The notes beneath the pieces were generated by a model. The model made no database searches. It was not told the origin of the DNA and saw only the letters and a program-made list of their open reading frames with translations. A stretch of 64,000 bases of DNA from NCBI RefSeq assembly GCF_014697545.1, contig NZ_JACJSA010000002.1, positions 434,001-498,000 on the forward strand. The letters run 5' to 3'. Source of the DNA: Oscillatoria sp. FACHB-1407 (lineage in GTDB: Bacteria; Cyanobacteriota; Cyanobacteriia; Elainellales; Elainellaceae). Of this stretch, positions 63,801 to 64,000 are shown one piece after another. Numbering within the stretch: the stretch's first letter is position 1; each line of letters begins with the position of its first letter. Both the position numbers and the translations under genes were made by a program.

Positions 63801-63961
63801 ATCAGCTCGTTGCCGCTCAGGTGAAAAACCTTTTGGCAGAACCGAAGTTGCGATCTCTTCGAGAGACCCACAAGGGGTCGCCCCATCCCTTACCTCCCAA
63901 AATCATCAAGTCCAATGGTGCTGTTCGCTTCCCCAATGAACCCGGATTTGCCCCTCCGTGA
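60860..63961 (+). CDS. NTT/MFS-like transporter fused to HEAT repeats
   Basis: A 1033-residue protein. The first ~460 residues contain about twelve membrane segments and resemble the ATP/ADP-translocase-like (NTT) branch of the major facilitator superfamily (FLMFAFYTATSMGLVWF, IREIKRAYPLISSGILVADV, FLDELLHYTLFASVGPVLFQP). Residues ~480-1000 are soluble and built of HEAT-like helical repeats (DPVVRGTAASILLRR, DESLRVRCALLEAIAA, AWSTIGQIGTIEALDAL). Substrate and role of the repeats are unknown; a regulatory or docking function is inferred. The ATG at 60860 follows TTAGGAGGC at slightly long spacing. The last 36 bases of the window after its stop show nothing. Confidence 0.88.
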   Translation: MELNRWSTTGEGALGRRLLRWLNLRPEESERTFLMFAFYTATSMGLVWFEASTVALFLDRYNVEYWLPWIYVASAGTGSFLGFVYSRLQKILPLRWVIVIVALLMAFPILGFRIGLGWEDKAPLFAGIAAVGITVFLMRLWLEAVYVLHDLNTSITANQLFNIREIKRAYPLISSGILVADVLSGFSLQLLVRVVQNLSNVILLAFGLMLIGAGILLYLCQTYQQAFPDSPRRLQEQQPEFTNRRLQGPLRRYVLFLFGFFILAQVLFLLVDFQFLSQLQQQSGPEGTELSASQIAGFLGLFNGVLGICELLMQWLASSRVIERLGVFASAMLLPGAIAILGTLSTTLLLTGFGQAPLLFGSLVLLKFLDELLHYTLFASVGPVLFQPIPDTMRGGLQAVVRGIAEPLSTGATGLAILGLVWLSQQAGVQMQGRQDILLAIVILAMLWFACIWYLRTQYVGLLVLSAERGQLSVSDVDLRELKRAVVEALDQPGTEADKRSCIELLSHIDPKNLGEVLAPLLIKLPPSLQRQSLEEMMVYPNPAYLDQVRALMRQPLRPEVLAVALRYVWLTEENADIEELRHFLRPSEDPVVRGTAASILLRRGDGQQKAEATETLRRMLTHERERERVMGCRALGEAVYMQSLRLHIDRLLQDESLRVRCALLEAIAATHLEEYYPSLLKGLHYKSTREAAMQALVRLENEAIPMLVKLGEDVRKSELVRTTAWSTIGQIGTIEALDALVSYLMTSWGSMRRNILRILLHLPQEKGIDIVSDTLGRSGVESLINQELRCMGQIYASLIDFDPNQVSGMEAELLYRALLDMQADAIQRLFLLMRFLYPSSAIRAADFNLQSGSWENVGRGLEILDNTLDIPGKRAVLSILDRRSDQEKMESLSDYVVYTPMTPSQRLRQLLELRHFLSDWALACCFHVARQSRWSVTTEQAVFGLQHPTGFVREAVLGYLRIASPRVLRELLPMLKDDPDQLVAAQVKNLLAEPKLRSLRETHKGSPHPLPPKIIKSNGAVRFPNEPGFAPP

Positions 63962-64000
63962 GTGGGAGTTTTCAGCAAGTGCCCCAGGTGAAGCATTAAA

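Overview
The window is a chromosomal segment of a cyanobacterium. The main signs are the very frequent HIP1 palindrome GCGATCGC inside and between genes, heptanucleotide repeat tracts of the STRR type known from filamentous cyanobacteria, and cyanobacterial families such as a LabA-like NYN protein, CHASE2-cyclase plus FecR, and ffh-rpsP-KH-rpsU-phoH gene order. The genus cannot be fixed from sequence alone; a filamentous Leptolyngbya-like lineage is an inference. No rRNA, tRNA, CRISPR array, prophage or intact insertion sequence was recognised. Everything below was read by eye; no database search was run.

Layout. 0-3 kb: 5' part of an HcyA-like (DUF39) gene, a ribokinase-like gene, and glmU. 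3.5-9 kb: signalling and sulfur genes (REC/HD-GYP regulator, sulfurtransferase, CHASE2 adenylate cyclase, FecR protein). 10-16.7 kb: NYN/LabA protein, leuA overlapping a sugar-type ABC permease, S4 RNA-binding protein, a small conserved cyanobacterial protein, creatininase family, methyltransferase. 16.7-20.6 kb: a SulP-STAS-cyclic-nucleotide-binding transporter divergent from a Cache-HAMP sensor that has no output domain. 20.6-21.2 kb: a cluster of nested dispersed repeats. 21.2-30.3 kb: small acidic protein, holin-like and YqaE-like membrane proteins, ATPase-less M41-like protease overlapping a VanY peptidase, AEC transporter, stand-alone MshEN-like protein, HAD hydrolase with cobM, DUF4394/PPC protein. 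31-39 kb: class II aldolase, a short PPPIG-repeat protein, a membrane-anchored helical-repeat protein, hslO, hom, a GT25-like protein. 39-47.7 kb: a 1308-residue RTX/Calx-beta/beta-helix protein, a rhomboid protease, a prolyl oligopeptidase. 48-53 kb: an NAD cluster pncB-nadD-nrtR-nadE. 53.6-64 kb: FKBP isomerase, gatB, then ffh-rpsP-KH protein-rpsU-phoH, and an NTT/MFS-like transporter fused to HEAT repeats.

How genes fit together. The NAD cluster holds nicotinate phosphoribosyltransferase, the adenylyltransferase and glutamine-dependent NAD synthetase, with an NrtR-type regulator whose Nudix box is degenerate. The 56-61 kb block is a translation, targeting and RNA-handling neighbourhood. 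A class III cyclase at 6-8 kb and a cyclic-nucleotide-binding transporter at 17-19 kb could belong to one cAMP circuit, but this is only inferred.

Most notable signals: (1) two intergenic sites 28 kb apart share an identical 16-nt sequence, GTAGATGCACCCTGAT, each just before a Rho-independent terminator, which looks like a pair of sibling small RNAs; (2) an 84-residue protein built from regularly spaced PPPIG motifs; (3) a heptamer repeat tract inside the nadE reading frame, matching the heptamers in intergenic tracts; (4) a miniature element nested inside another dispersed repeat; (5) an HcyA-like protein with Glu where the family normally has a conserved Cys.
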